A DNA stretch of 64,000 nucleotides. Origin: Candidatus Dormiibacterota bacterium. GTDB lineage: Bacteria > Chloroflexota > Dormibacteria > CF-121. A program made the translations under genes and the position numbers. This document shows positions 8,627 to 15,987 of the stretch, piece by piece. The stretch spans positions 62,001 through 126,000 of the forward strand of contig DASZZN010000045.1 in the NCBI GenBank assembly GCA_035544955.1, given 5' to 3'. The notes under the pieces were generated by a model. That model did no database searches. It saw nothing but the letters and a program-made list of their open reading frames with translations, and was not told the DNA's origin. The first letter of the stretch is position 1, and each line of letters begins with the position of its first letter.

Positions 8627-10625
8627 GGCGCTGCGCCCGATCGCGCAAGTTGCTGTCGAGGCGCGCGTCGGGAGTCAGACCGGGCTCTTCGATTACGCCG
8701 TCCCCGAGGCGCTGATCGGGCTGATCGAGGTCGGACACCGGGTCCGAGTCCCCTTCGGGAAGCGCACGGTGACCGGTTTCGTCTACGCACTCGATCGGGG
8801 ACCAACGGTCCTTACGCTCAAACCGATCGAGGCGTTGCTCGATGCCGAACCGGTGCTCCCGTCGCCGCTGGTGGAGCTGGCCGGCTTCGTCGCCGCCCAT
8901 TACCTGGTGCCGCTCGATGAGGTGATCCGGGCCATCGTGCCGCCTCGGGTCCGCGCCGTCGTCCGCAGGACAGTGAAGCGTCGCCGGCAGAGTCGCATCC
9001 TGCGCCAGGCCGCCGAAGTCAGCGTGCCTGCAACCGTCGTGCTCGAACCGGCGCAGGAAGCGGCTCGGGCGCGGATCGCGATCGCCCTCGCCCGCCAGGA
9101 GTCGGAGGTATTCCTGCTGCACGGCGTCACGGGCAGCGGCAAGACCGAGGTCTACCTGGCCCTGCTCGACCAGGTGCTGGCCAGCGGAGGGCAGGGGCTG
9201 GTGCTGGTGCCCGAGATCGCGCTCACGCCGCAGACCGTGGGGCGCTTTGCCGCGCGCTTCCCAGGCCGGCTGGCCGTGCTGCACAGCGCCCTGACCGAGG
9301 CGGAGCGGGCCGCCGAGTGGTGGCGGATCCGGCGTGGTGAGGCCGACATCGTCATCGGGCCGCGCGCCGCCGTCTTCGCGCCGCTGCCACGGCTTCGCCT
9401 GATCGCGATCGACGAAGAGGAATCGTCCGCCTTCAAGCAGGACCGCATCCCCCGCTACCACGCGCCCACGGTGGCGCGCTGGCTGGCTGATCGGACCCGG
9501 TCCGTGCTGGTCCTGGGCAGCGCCACGCCCAGTGTGGTGACCTACGCCGACGCGCTTGCGGGCCGTGAGCATCTCCTGGAGCTCCCCCATCGTGCCCAGG
9601 GACGGCCCCTGCCCCCCGTGACCGTGGTCGACATGCGAGGGGAGATCGGCGCGCAACACTTCAGCCCGCTGAGCAGGGAGCTGCAGGCGGCGATGGTTGC
9701 CTCGCTCGACCGACGGGAGCAATCGATCCTCTTCCTGAACCGGCGCGGACTGGCGACGTTCGTCCTCTGCCGCGATTGCGGCCAGGCGCGCGAATGTCCG
9801 CATTGCAGCGTGGCGCTCGTCTATCACGCCTCGCTGGGCCGCCTCCAGTGCCACTATTGCGGCAGCACCGAACCGCTCCCGAGACGCTGCCCCGCCTGCG
9901 GCAGCCGCTACATCAAGAGCTTCGGCGTGGGCACGGAACGTATCGAGCAAGAGGTCCGCGCGCTGTTTCCCAGTGCGCGCGTGATCCGGCTCGACCGGGA
10001 TGTGATGAAGACGCCGGACGCGGCCGACCTCGTTTTCGACCAGATGCGCTCGGGTGGGGCGGACGTGCTGGTGGGCACCCAGCTCGTGGCGAAGGGGCTG
10101 GACCTGCCGAACGTGACCACCGTCGGGGTCGTCAACGCCGATACCAGCCTGCATTTTCCCGACTACCGTTCGTCGGAGCGGACCTTCAGCCTGCTGACCC
10201 AGGTGGCGGGCAGAGCCGGTCGTGGCAGCGCGGCGTCACAGGTGTTCATCCAGACCTACACGCCCGATCATCCCGCGATCCGCCACGCCCGCTACCACGA
10301 TTACCGCGGCTTCTTTCGTGAGGAGCGTGCAATCCGGGCGCAGTATCGATTCCCTCCGTATGCCGAGCTGATCGTGGCGACCTATGGACACCGAGACGAG
10401 GCCCGCGCGGAGCGAGAGGCGAAGGCGGCTGGCGAACATTTGTCTGCTACAATCGCGCTGCTCAATTTGGGCGACATCGAGGTCCTCGGACCGTCTCCCG
10501 CGTTTGTCTACCGCCTCAAGGACGAGTTCCGCTTCGAGGTGACCCTCAAGGGGAGCGACCTGCACCGGGTGGCGGACGGCTTACCGCGCGGCCGGGGCTG
10601 GGTCCTCGACGTCGACCCGATGTAA
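8592..10625 (+). CDS. priA: Primosomal helicase PriA (variant Walker B)
   Basis: A 677-aa, slightly short PriA. Visible in order: the N-terminal 3'-DNA-binding domain, the P-loop GVTGSGKTEVYL (about residue 178), motif II, GSATPS (motif III), the paired zinc sites CRDCG-CPHC-CHYCG-CPACG, and the motif V/VI regions GTQLVAKGLDLPNV and QVAGRAGRG. PriA restarts stalled replication forks. Motif II reads DEEE (codons 9411-9422) where PriA normally has DEEH, while the following SSAFKQ context is kept. Start ATG 8592 gives the usual VAVEARVGSQTGLFDYAVP beginning. Confidence 0.95.
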   Translation: MRSMPVGTAAPEALRPIAQVAVEARVGSQTGLFDYAVPEALIGLIEVGHRVRVPFGKRTVTGFVYALDRGPTVLTLKPIEALLDAEPVLPSPLVELAGFVAAHYLVPLDEVIRAIVPPRVRAVVRRTVKRRRQSRILRQAAEVSVPATVVLEPAQEAARARIAIALARQESEVFLLHGVTGSGKTEVYLALLDQVLASGGQGLVLVPEIALTPQTVGRFAARFPGRLAVLHSALTEAERAAEWWRIRRGEADIVIGPRAAVFAPLPRLRLIAIDEEESSAFKQDRIPRYHAPTVARWLADRTRSVLVLGSATPSVVTYADALAGREHLLELPHRAQGRPLPPVTVVDMRGEIGAQHFSPLSRELQAAMVASLDRREQSILFLNRRGLATFVLCRDCGQARECPHCSVALVYHASLGRLQCHYCGSTEPLPRRCPACGSRYIKSFGVGTERIEQEVRALFPSARVIRLDRDVMKTPDAADLVFDQMRSGGADVLVGTQLVAKGLDLPNVTTVGVVNADTSLHFPDYRSSERTFSLLTQVAGRAGRGSAASQVFIQTYTPDHPAIRHARYHDYRGFFREERAIRAQYRFPPYAELIVATYGHRDEARAEREAKAAGEHLSATIALLNLGDIEVLGPSPAFVYRLKDEFRFEVTLKGSDLHRVADGLPRGRGWVLDVDPM

Positions 10626-10636
10626 GTGAGAAAGCA

Positions 10637-11140
10637 ATGGCCGTCCTTCCGATCCTGACCCAGGAAGCGCCGATCCTTCGCCAGAAGGCGAAGCGGGTGG
10701 CGCGTGTCGACAGCAGCATCCGCCAGCTGATCGACGACATGGTGGATACCATGGTCGCCGCCCCCGGTGTCGGGCTGGCAGCGCCCCAGGTCGGTGTCGG
10801 GCTCCGGGTCGTCGTGATCAAGACCGACACCAACCTGCACACGCTCGTCAACCCCGAGATGGTGAAGTGGGAGGGCGAGCAGATCGGCCTCGAAGGCTGT
10901 CTCTCGGTACCGGGCTACGTCGGCGAGGTCAAACGCTACATGCAGGTGGTGGCGCGCGGGCTCAACCGCCAGGGCAAGCCGGTGAAGATCAAGGGCGATG
11001 CGCTGCTCGCCCGCGCGATCCAGCACGAGATCGACCACCTCGACGGCATCCTCTTCACCGACCGGCTGACGAGCCTGGATACGCTGCGCAAAGTGGAACC
11101 CGAAGAGCAGGAGAAGGAAGCGGAACTCGTCGGCGCCTGA
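10637..11140 (+). CDS. def: Peptide deformylase
   Basis: A 167-aa metalloenzyme that removes the formyl group from nascent N-terminal methionine. All three motifs are present: GVGLAAPQVG, EGCLSVPG (Cys metal ligand) and QHEIDHLDG (two His ligands and catalytic Glu). It is paired with fmt, which starts 8 nt after its stop, so formylation and deformylation genes are linked. Confidence 0.98.
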   Translation: MAVLPILTQEAPILRQKAKRVARVDSSIRQLIDDMVDTMVAAPGVGLAAPQVGVGLRVVVIKTDTNLHTLVNPEMVKWEGEQIGLEGCLSVPGYVGEVKRYMQVVARGLNRQGKPVKIKGDALLARAIQHEIDHLDGILFTDRLTSLDTLRKVEPEEQEKEAELVGA

Positions 11141-11147
11141 CGCTGCG

Positions 11148-12020
11148 TTGCGCATCGTGTTCGCCGGGACAGCCACCTTCGGCCAGCCGACCTTGACCGC
11201 GCTGCGAGAGGCCGGTCACGAGATCACCTTGGTGGTGACGCAACCCGACCGGGTCGCGGGGCGCGGACTCCAGGTCATGCCGTCGGGCATCAAACAGCTC
11301 GCCCAGGAAGTCGGTCTCGAGGTCTTTCAGCCCGAGCGCATCAGGGACGAGGCCGCGCAGGCCCGGATTCGAGATCTGGCCGCGGATGTCATGGTCGTGG
11401 TGGCCTACGGGCAAATCCTTCCGGCCAGCCTGCTCAACGCGGCGCGCCTGGGGACGCTCAACGTCCATGCCTCGTTGTTACCGCGCCATCGTGGCCCGGC
11501 GCCAATCGAATGGTCCATTCTCAGCGGCGATCACGAGACCGGCGTCACCATCATGCAGATGGATGCCGGCGTCGACACCGGGCCGATCCTGGCGCAGGCC
11601 CGGCTGCCGCTCGCGCCAGAGGCGACGGCGGGCCCGCTCGAAGGCGAGCTGGCCAATCTCGGTGCGCGGCTCATGGTGCAGACCCTCGACGGTCTCGCCC
11701 ACGGGCGCATCATGCCGGTAGCGCAGCCCGCGGAGGGGGCGACGCATGCCCCGCGTCTGCGGTCGGAGGATGGCAAGCTTGACCCTGCGACCATGTCCGC
11801 CGAGGAAATCGACCGGCGCGTGCGCGCCTTGAGCGAGCGGCTGGGCTGCTGGATCACGCTCAAGGGCACCGAGGTGAAGGTGATCCGCGGCCATCTCGAT
11901 GGCGTCGCGCGGGACGGTATCGAGGTTCCCACGACCGACGGACGATACGTTCTCGATGAGGTCCAGCCGGCGGGTGGGCGTCGGATGTCGGCGGTCGCTT
12001 GGGCGCGGGGGCGGCGCTAG
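11148..12020 (+). CDS. fmt: Methionyl-tRNA formyltransferase
   Basis: A 290-aa enzyme, a little shorter than the usual 310. The formyltransferase domain shows NVHASLLPRHRGPAPIEW, the catalytic Asp in TIMQMDAGVDTGPIL and VVAYGQILP; the C-terminal OB-like domain (about 205-290) is present but shortened. It starts with TTG and ends in a TAG that overlaps the GTG start of smpB by one base. Confidence 0.96.
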   Translation: MRIVFAGTATFGQPTLTALREAGHEITLVVTQPDRVAGRGLQVMPSGIKQLAQEVGLEVFQPERIRDEAAQARIRDLAADVMVVVAYGQILPASLLNAARLGTLNVHASLLPRHRGPAPIEWSILSGDHETGVTIMQMDAGVDTGPILAQARLPLAPEATAGPLEGELANLGARLMVQTLDGLAHGRIMPVAQPAEGATHAPRLRSEDGKLDPATMSAEEIDRRVRALSERLGCWITLKGTEVKVIRGHLDGVARDGIEVPTTDGRYVLDEVQPAGGRRMSAVAWARGRR

Positions 12021-12490
12021 TGGGGAAGAAGAAGCGCGACGCCGACCCGACGATCGCCAGCAACCGCGCCGCCTATCACAACTACTTCATCCTGGAATCG
12101 GTCGAGGCCGGGATCCAGTTGCTCGGCACCGAGATCAAGTCGCTGCGCGAGGGCGGGGCGAACCTGCGCGAGGGCTATGTCCGCATCGGGGAAGGCGAGT
12201 CGTTCCTGGTCAACGTGCACATCAGTCCCTACGAGCGCGGGCACAGCAGCAACCACGAGGCGAAGCGGGAGCGCAAGCTGCTGCTCCACCGTGCCGAGAT
12301 CATCCGCCTGGGCATCACGGTCAAGCAGAAGGGGCTGACCCTCGTGCCCCTGCGCCTCTACTGGAAGGGAAACCGCGTCAAGGTCGAAATCGGCCTGGCC
12401 AAGGGCAAGCGGCTTTACGACAAGCGGGAGGCGATTTCGGCACGAGATGCGAAACGCGAGATGGACCGCGCCGTGCGGACCCGAGCCTAG
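12020..12490 (+). CDS. smpB: SsrA-binding protein SmpB
   Basis: A 156-aa protein with the SmpB fold: NRAAYHNYFILE, GTEIKSLREG, VHISPYERG and LVPLRLYWKGNRVKVEIGLAKGKRLYDKR. The basic C-terminal tail (REAISARDAKREMDR) enters the empty mRNA channel during trans-translation. GTG 12020 overlaps the fmt stop and gives the expected MGKKK start; a TTG seven codons earlier is possible. Its RNA partner ssrA lies 318 nt downstream. Its stop codon overlaps the stop of the minus-strand pilin gene. Confidence 0.97.
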   Translation: MGKKKRDADPTIASNRAAYHNYFILESVEAGIQLLGTEIKSLREGGANLREGYVRIGEGESFLVNVHISPYERGHSSNHEAKRERKLLLHRAEIIRLGITVKQKGLTLVPLRLYWKGNRVKVEIGLAKGKRLYDKREAISARDAKREMDRAVRTRA

Positions 12491-12660
12491 GCGCCCACGC
12501 CGCCGGAGATGTTGCAGTAGAGGTTCAGGACCTGGTTGCCCATGATCATCATGATGACGATGAGCACGACGACGACGAGGCAGAGGATCAGCGAGTACTC
12601 CACGAGCGACTGACCCGCCTTCTCGTCAGCCGTCTTGGGAACACGCCAAAGCGTCGTCAT
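12487..12660 (-). CDS. Flp/Fap-type pilin (57 aa)
   Basis: A small minus-strand gene with the Flp prepilin architecture: a short N-terminal part with acidic and basic residues, then AGQSLVEYSLIL and a run of about 20 hydrophobic residues (VVVVLIVIMMIM), then a short tail. The predicted TadV/PilD-type cleavage is after the Gly of GQSLVEY, with Glu at mature position +5. Such pilins build tight-adherence or competence pili. No Tad machinery lies in the window, so it is an orphan here. Its TAG stop is the reverse complement of the smpB stop region (CCTAGG), so the two genes converge with overlapping stops. Confidence 0.85.
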   Translation of the reverse strand: MTTLWRVPKTADEKAGQSLVEYSLILCLVVVVLIVIMMIMGNQVLNLYCNISGGVGA

Positions 12661-12778
12661 GCGATTAGCCTGAGTCCGGCGCCTAATGAGCCGACTTACG
12701 GCCTAGTGCCCGCTCCGTCCAGGCGGCGCATCGTGCTACGGAGAAGGCCGTAGGGGTTTTTAGGCCGAAACGAGGGGG

Positions 12779-12784
12779 TAGAAT
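12779..12784 (+). promoter_or_regulatory. -10 element for ssrA
   Basis: TAGAAT ends 23 nt before the mature 5' end of tmRNA at 12808. Transcription from about 12791 would leave a short 5' leader for RNase P removal. Confidence 0.5.
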
Positions 12785-12807
12785 TGAAGTTGCTCCGACA
12801 GGCTGGC

Positions 12808-13176
12808 GGGGGCGCCAGGTCTCGACGGGGTAGTGGTCTGCAAGATGGCGGGCCGTGTCGCCGAGCACGTAAAAGCGGCAAGGCTATAAACGCCAATCGC
12901 GAACTGGCTTACGCTGCGTAAGTAGCGAAAGTCATCCGGGGATTTATCCCCGGCGCCGGCCCGCTCTCGGTCAGCAGGAGCGGCGTCCGGCGTAAACTCC
13001 GCTGACTCGCTCCCGGCGGGCGTCGCGGCCGTCGGGGGGACTCAACACCGCGACTGGCTTGACCGGATCCGCTCCCAGGGGAGCCGGCCAGGTGAGATGC
13101 AAAACCGGGAGTACGCTCGTAGATGTCTTGCGGGACGCTGCTTCGGACGCGAGTTCGATTCTCGCCGCCTCCACCA
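12808..13176 (+). ncRNA. ssrA: tmRNA (10Sa RNA)
   Basis: One-piece tmRNA of 369 nt with encoded CCA. The 5' GGGGGCG pairs over 7 bp (one G-U) with CGCCTCC at 13166-13172, followed by ACCA; the T-arm reads GCGAG-TTCGATT-CTCGC. The tag frame is at 12892-12921: GCC resume codon, then AAT CGC GAA CTG GCT TAC GCT GCG and TAA, giving a short tag ANRELAYAA including the resume alanine. A second TAG follows one nucleotide after the TAA. Hairpins and pseudoknot-forming sequence fill the rest. It rescues stalled ribosomes together with SmpB, encoded just upstream. Confidence 0.95.
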
Positions 13177-13177
13177 G

Positions 13178-13201
13178 CCGGCCGGAGCGCCGGTCGCTTT
13201 T
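13178..13201 (+). terminator. Terminator after ssrA
   Basis: The stem CCGGC/GCCGG (13178-13182 with 13189-13193, loop of 6) is followed by TCGCTTTT. It lies right after the tmRNA 3' end and before the stop of the convergent lipoprotein gene. Confidence 0.55.
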
Positions 13202-13207
13202 CCGCAA

Positions 13208-13768
13208 TTAGCTCGCCGGAAAGGAGAAGCTGTCCAGCACCAACTTGAACGCGGCGTCGTTGCCGTTGGGAGCTTCCTCGATCTCGTAGGTATTTGCCTG
13301 GTGGTCGAAGACGATGATCACCGCGCCACTGGCCGGGCCGGAGGTGGTGACCACGATCTTGTCGGCGGAGACGCCGGCGATCGTGGTCTGGCTCAGCTGG
13401 TTGCCCTGGGCGAGACTGGTCTCCACCTGACCCTTCGGTCCACCGACAACGCGGACCTCGATCGGAGGCATGAAGGAACCTGACGCCGGCACGTGGGACG
13501 GCACCGCGGCCGGCGGCCCGAATGCCACCACGCTGACCGCACCGCCAGCCCCGGGCTCGGCCGTGTAGTCGCGGGAGATCCATCCGCTCGGGAAGCAGAG
13601 GTGGTAGGCAAGCGTGGTGTGCTGGTAGGCCTCGCCGCTCTTGCAGCCAACCGAAGACGGCGCGGTCGCTTGCAGGGGAGGAGGTGAACTCGCTTCGCCG
13701 CTGCATCCCGAGACGACGATCGCTGCAAGCAGGCTGAACAGTACCCCCCGGAAGTGGGCGCTGGCCAC
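13208..13768 (-). CDS. Lipoprotein of unknown function
   Basis: A 186-aa protein with a signal peptide (RGVLFSLLAAIVV) ending in the lipobox VSGC (Cys22), so it is exported and anchored to the outer face of the membrane after LspA cleavage. After a Ser/Pro-rich linker comes a domain with the pattern LCFPSGW...DY, common in lipoproteins with a PsbP/LpqN-like fold, and a FDSFSF-like ending (LDSFSF). The fold is only a suggestion. GTG start, with a TACGCT box on the minus strand 6 nt upstream (13775-13780). It converges with ssrA. Confidence 0.82.
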   Translation of the reverse strand: MASAHFRGVLFSLLAAIVVSGCSGEASSPPPLQATAPSSVGCKSGEAYQHTTLAYHLCFPSGWISRDYTAEPGAGGAVSVVAFGPPAAVPSHVPASGSFMPPIEVRVVGGPKGQVETSLAQGNQLSQTTIAGVSADKIVVTTSGPASGAVIIVFDHQANTYEIEEAPNGNDAAFKLVLDSFSFPAS

Positions 13769-13810
13769 CGGGGAAGCGTACAGGAACGGCTGGGGCCGAG
13801 AACGCCGCGT

Positions 13811-14677
13811 TTAGCGGAAGATCGCGCTGGCCAGCCACCAGCAGGCGGCCACACCGACGACCGCGGGCATGATGCCACCCAGCCGGGTCAGGAGGGCGAC
13901 GACCTGGGCGGGAATCACCCAGAAGACCGAGATGGGATCGGCCTTGGCAACACCGACCCGCGCCTGTTCCGCCACCGGACCAGCCTCTTCATAGGAGGGC
14001 AGCATGTGGGCCGCGAACGACAGTCCGAGCCAAAGCTGCACCCAGGTGACCCACGTCATCGGCAAATGAAGGACTGCCCGGGGGGTGAGCGCGGGAGCGA
14101 GGCAGAGCACGGAGAGGATGGCGAGCACCAGGGTCGGCACATAGGTGATCGCGATCGCCGTGCCCAGTTGCGGTGGCGCCTCATACACGGTGTACCCCGC
14201 AGGATCGTCGACGCGAAAGTACACGACCTCGTCGATCGCCAGGCCAGCGCGGTGGGCAATGGTGAACTGGATGGAGGTTCGCATCACGACTGCCGGGAAG
14301 CCGAACAAGTGGATGGTGCGGGCGACCAGCAGCGGGAAGGCGCGGATCAGGCTGATGCGGGCCGTCGCTTTGGCGAGCTGGAGGGTATACGGTGTCCCGC
14401 GCTTTACCGCCACCCGAGCCACCGTGCTGCTCCGCGTCACGGCGGCTTTCGCGGCCGTCCCGAGCTGCTCGGCCCCGGTGCGAATGACTGGTGCGGCCTG
14501 GGCGCGCCAGCGGGCCCAGGGTAAGGCGCGCACGCGCGTGAGGATCTGCTCAAAGAGCGACGGCGGAAGCTCGCCAGCGGGCGGCCCCGCCGATGGCGGT
14601 GGCGTGGGGACTTTCGCCGGTGATGGTGTCAGGTCCAGCGGCAGGTCTTCTTGAATCGGGTCGAGGGCGCCGCTCAT
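13811..14677 (-). CDS. Membrane protein of unknown function
   Basis: A 288-aa protein. Residues 1-40 are Pro-rich and acidic, and about 45-120 are basic and Ala-rich, possibly amphipathic helices. Hydrophobic segments follow at about 158-185, 195-220 and 250-287, with the distinctive stretch EVVYFRVDDPAGYTVYEAPP between. No catalytic motif was recognised. Its start overlaps the stop of the TPR gene by 4 nt, so the two are translationally coupled and may act together. Confidence 0.78.
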   Translation of the reverse strand: MSGALDPIQEDLPLDLTPSPAKVPTPPPSAGPPAGELPPSLFEQILTRVRALPWARWRAQAAPVIRTGAEQLGTAAKAAVTRSSTVARVAVKRGTPYTLQLAKATARISLIRAFPLLVARTIHLFGFPAVVMRTSIQFTIAHRAGLAIDEVVYFRVDDPAGYTVYEAPPQLGTAIAITYVPTLVLAILSVLCLAPALTPRAVLHLPMTWVTWVQLWLGLSFAAHMLPSYEEAGPVAEQARVGVAKADPISVFWVIPAQVVALLTRLGGIMPAVVGVAACWWLASAIFR

Positions 14678-15642
14678 TTCGGGGTCACTGGCTTCGCGGT
14701 GGCCTGCTTGATCCTGCTGAGCAGTACCTGCTGGTCCGCATTGGTATCGAGCGTAATCGCGGGATCGTAGCTGCGAGCTGTGTACCAGGCGGAGAGCCCG
14801 GCCTTGGTGTCCTTGTCGAGCATGTAGCAGTAGGCTTCGTACGCCCAGGCCTTGGGCGACGTCGGTGCGGCTTCAACCGCCATTTCCATCTCGCTGGCGC
14901 AGCCCGAATAATCCAGGGTCACCAGCCGCGCCTTGCCGTCCTGGTAATGGCGCAGCCCGTTCCAGGCGCCGGGCAGGCCGGCCGCGGCCAGGAAGGTGAG
15001 CGCCAGGGTGACGCCGACCACGCACAACACCCAGCCCGGCATGTCGGGCAGGCCGCCGCGCGCTTTGCGGAGCGGCTGTAGCGCCGCTTCGTAGCGAAGC
15101 AGGCGGTCGGCGATCTCGGCATCGGCGACTTCAGGCAATGAGGGCTTGCGCAGCCGTTTCGCGTCGCGCAGGAGCATGACGGCGCCGGTGATGTCCCCCG
15201 CCGCGTAACGCAGGTCGGCCTTGAAGACCAGGGCATCGCGCGCCGCCGGATCACCGCGCAACGCCCGATCGAGGTAGTCCTCCGCCATCGCGGTCTCGCG
15301 CTTCCAGTAGGCGATCATCCCCAGACCGAGTAGGGCGGCGGCATTCTTCGGCTCGCGTCCGAGCACCGCCTCATACTCCGTGGCGGCACCGGCGAAGTCA
15401 GACGTCCGGATCCGGGCCAGGCCGAGCAGGGTGTGGGCGTCGGTGAAATCCGGATGGACCTCGATGATCTTCGAGAGCAGGGTCACCGCCGGCTGCGGGT
15501 CCTGCGCGCCGACGAAGGCGTAGGCGAGGTAATAGGCGGCGTAGGCGTCATCGGGACGCTTGCGCACTTCGGCAGCCAGTAGCGGCAGCGCGCCTTCGAA
15601 GTCATGCCGGCGGATGAGCGCCAGGCCATCGTTGATGGACAT
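14674..15642 (-). CDS. Tetratricopeptide-repeat protein with one membrane helix
   Basis: A 322-aa protein. The N-terminal two thirds contain TPR-like helices (for example AAYYLAYAFVGAQDPQPAV, DAHTLLGLARI, NAAALLGLGMIAYWK). One transmembrane helix follows at about 202-224 (GWVLCVVGVTLALTFLAAAG), and another TPR-like segment (PKAWAYEAYCYMLDKDTKAG) lies beyond it. TPRs mediate protein contacts; with TPRs on both sides of the membrane segment it may scaffold an envelope complex with the next membrane protein. Middle gene of a three-gene minus-strand operon. Confidence 0.82.
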   Translation of the reverse strand: MSINDGLALIRRHDFEGALPLLAAEVRKRPDDAYAAYYLAYAFVGAQDPQPAVTLLSKIIEVHPDFTDAHTLLGLARIRTSDFAGAATEYEAVLGREPKNAAALLGLGMIAYWKRETAMAEDYLDRALRGDPAARDALVFKADLRYAAGDITGAVMLLRDAKRLRKPSLPEVADAEIADRLLRYEAALQPLRKARGGLPDMPGWVLCVVGVTLALTFLAAAGLPGAWNGLRHYQDGKARLVTLDYSGCASEMEMAVEAAPTSPKAWAYEAYCYMLDKDTKAGLSAWYTARSYDPAITLDTNADQQVLLSRIKQATAKPVTPK

Positions 15643-15681
15643 GTCCGGGCCTGCGCGAGTAACGACGTACCTGGCGCGAAC

Positions 15682-15876
15682 TTACGCGGCTTTGTCGAGC
15701 CAGCGCTCCGCGATGAACGCGAGGAAGGCCCGGTCGAAGTCCAGACCGTTGAGTTTTGCGGTGGCCGGCCAGGTGCTGCGAACCTCATTTTGGAGCCGGC
15801 GATATTCCTCGAGGTCCAAGCCCTGGGCGAATTCCCAGGCTCGGGCGGCCAGTTCGGCATTGAGCGGTTTCATCAT
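15682..15876 (-). CDS. Small soluble protein of unknown function (64 aa)
   Basis: Starts at the double ATG (MMKPLNAE) with a good Shine-Dalgarno AGGAGA 5 nt upstream, unlike most single genes here. The protein is rich in aromatic and charged residues (WEFAQGLDLEEYRRLQNEV, FDRAFLAFIAERWLD) and is probably all-helical. No family was recognised. It lies 39 nt upstream of the TPR gene in the same direction and is likely the first gene of that operon. Confidence 0.72.
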   Translation of the reverse strand: MMKPLNAELAARAWEFAQGLDLEEYRRLQNEVRSTWPATAKLNGLDFDRAFLAFIAERWLDKAA

Positions 15877-15987
15877 GGCTCTCCTACCCGTATACAACGT
15901 GTGGAGTGGGCAAATAGATTCACCTGCACGTTGTGTCACGCAACGTGCAATCCGCAAGAGGGGGAACCCGATCGCGTCAATCGGGTC

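Noticed and set aside
8514-10154. 546-aa open frame on the minus strand across coaBC/priA
   Set aside because: Antisense shadow; both genes on the plus strand have clear motifs.
15604-15987. N-terminal extension of the phosphoesterase back to 15604
   Set aside because: It would run antisense through the 64-aa gene and bury the signal peptide at 15988.
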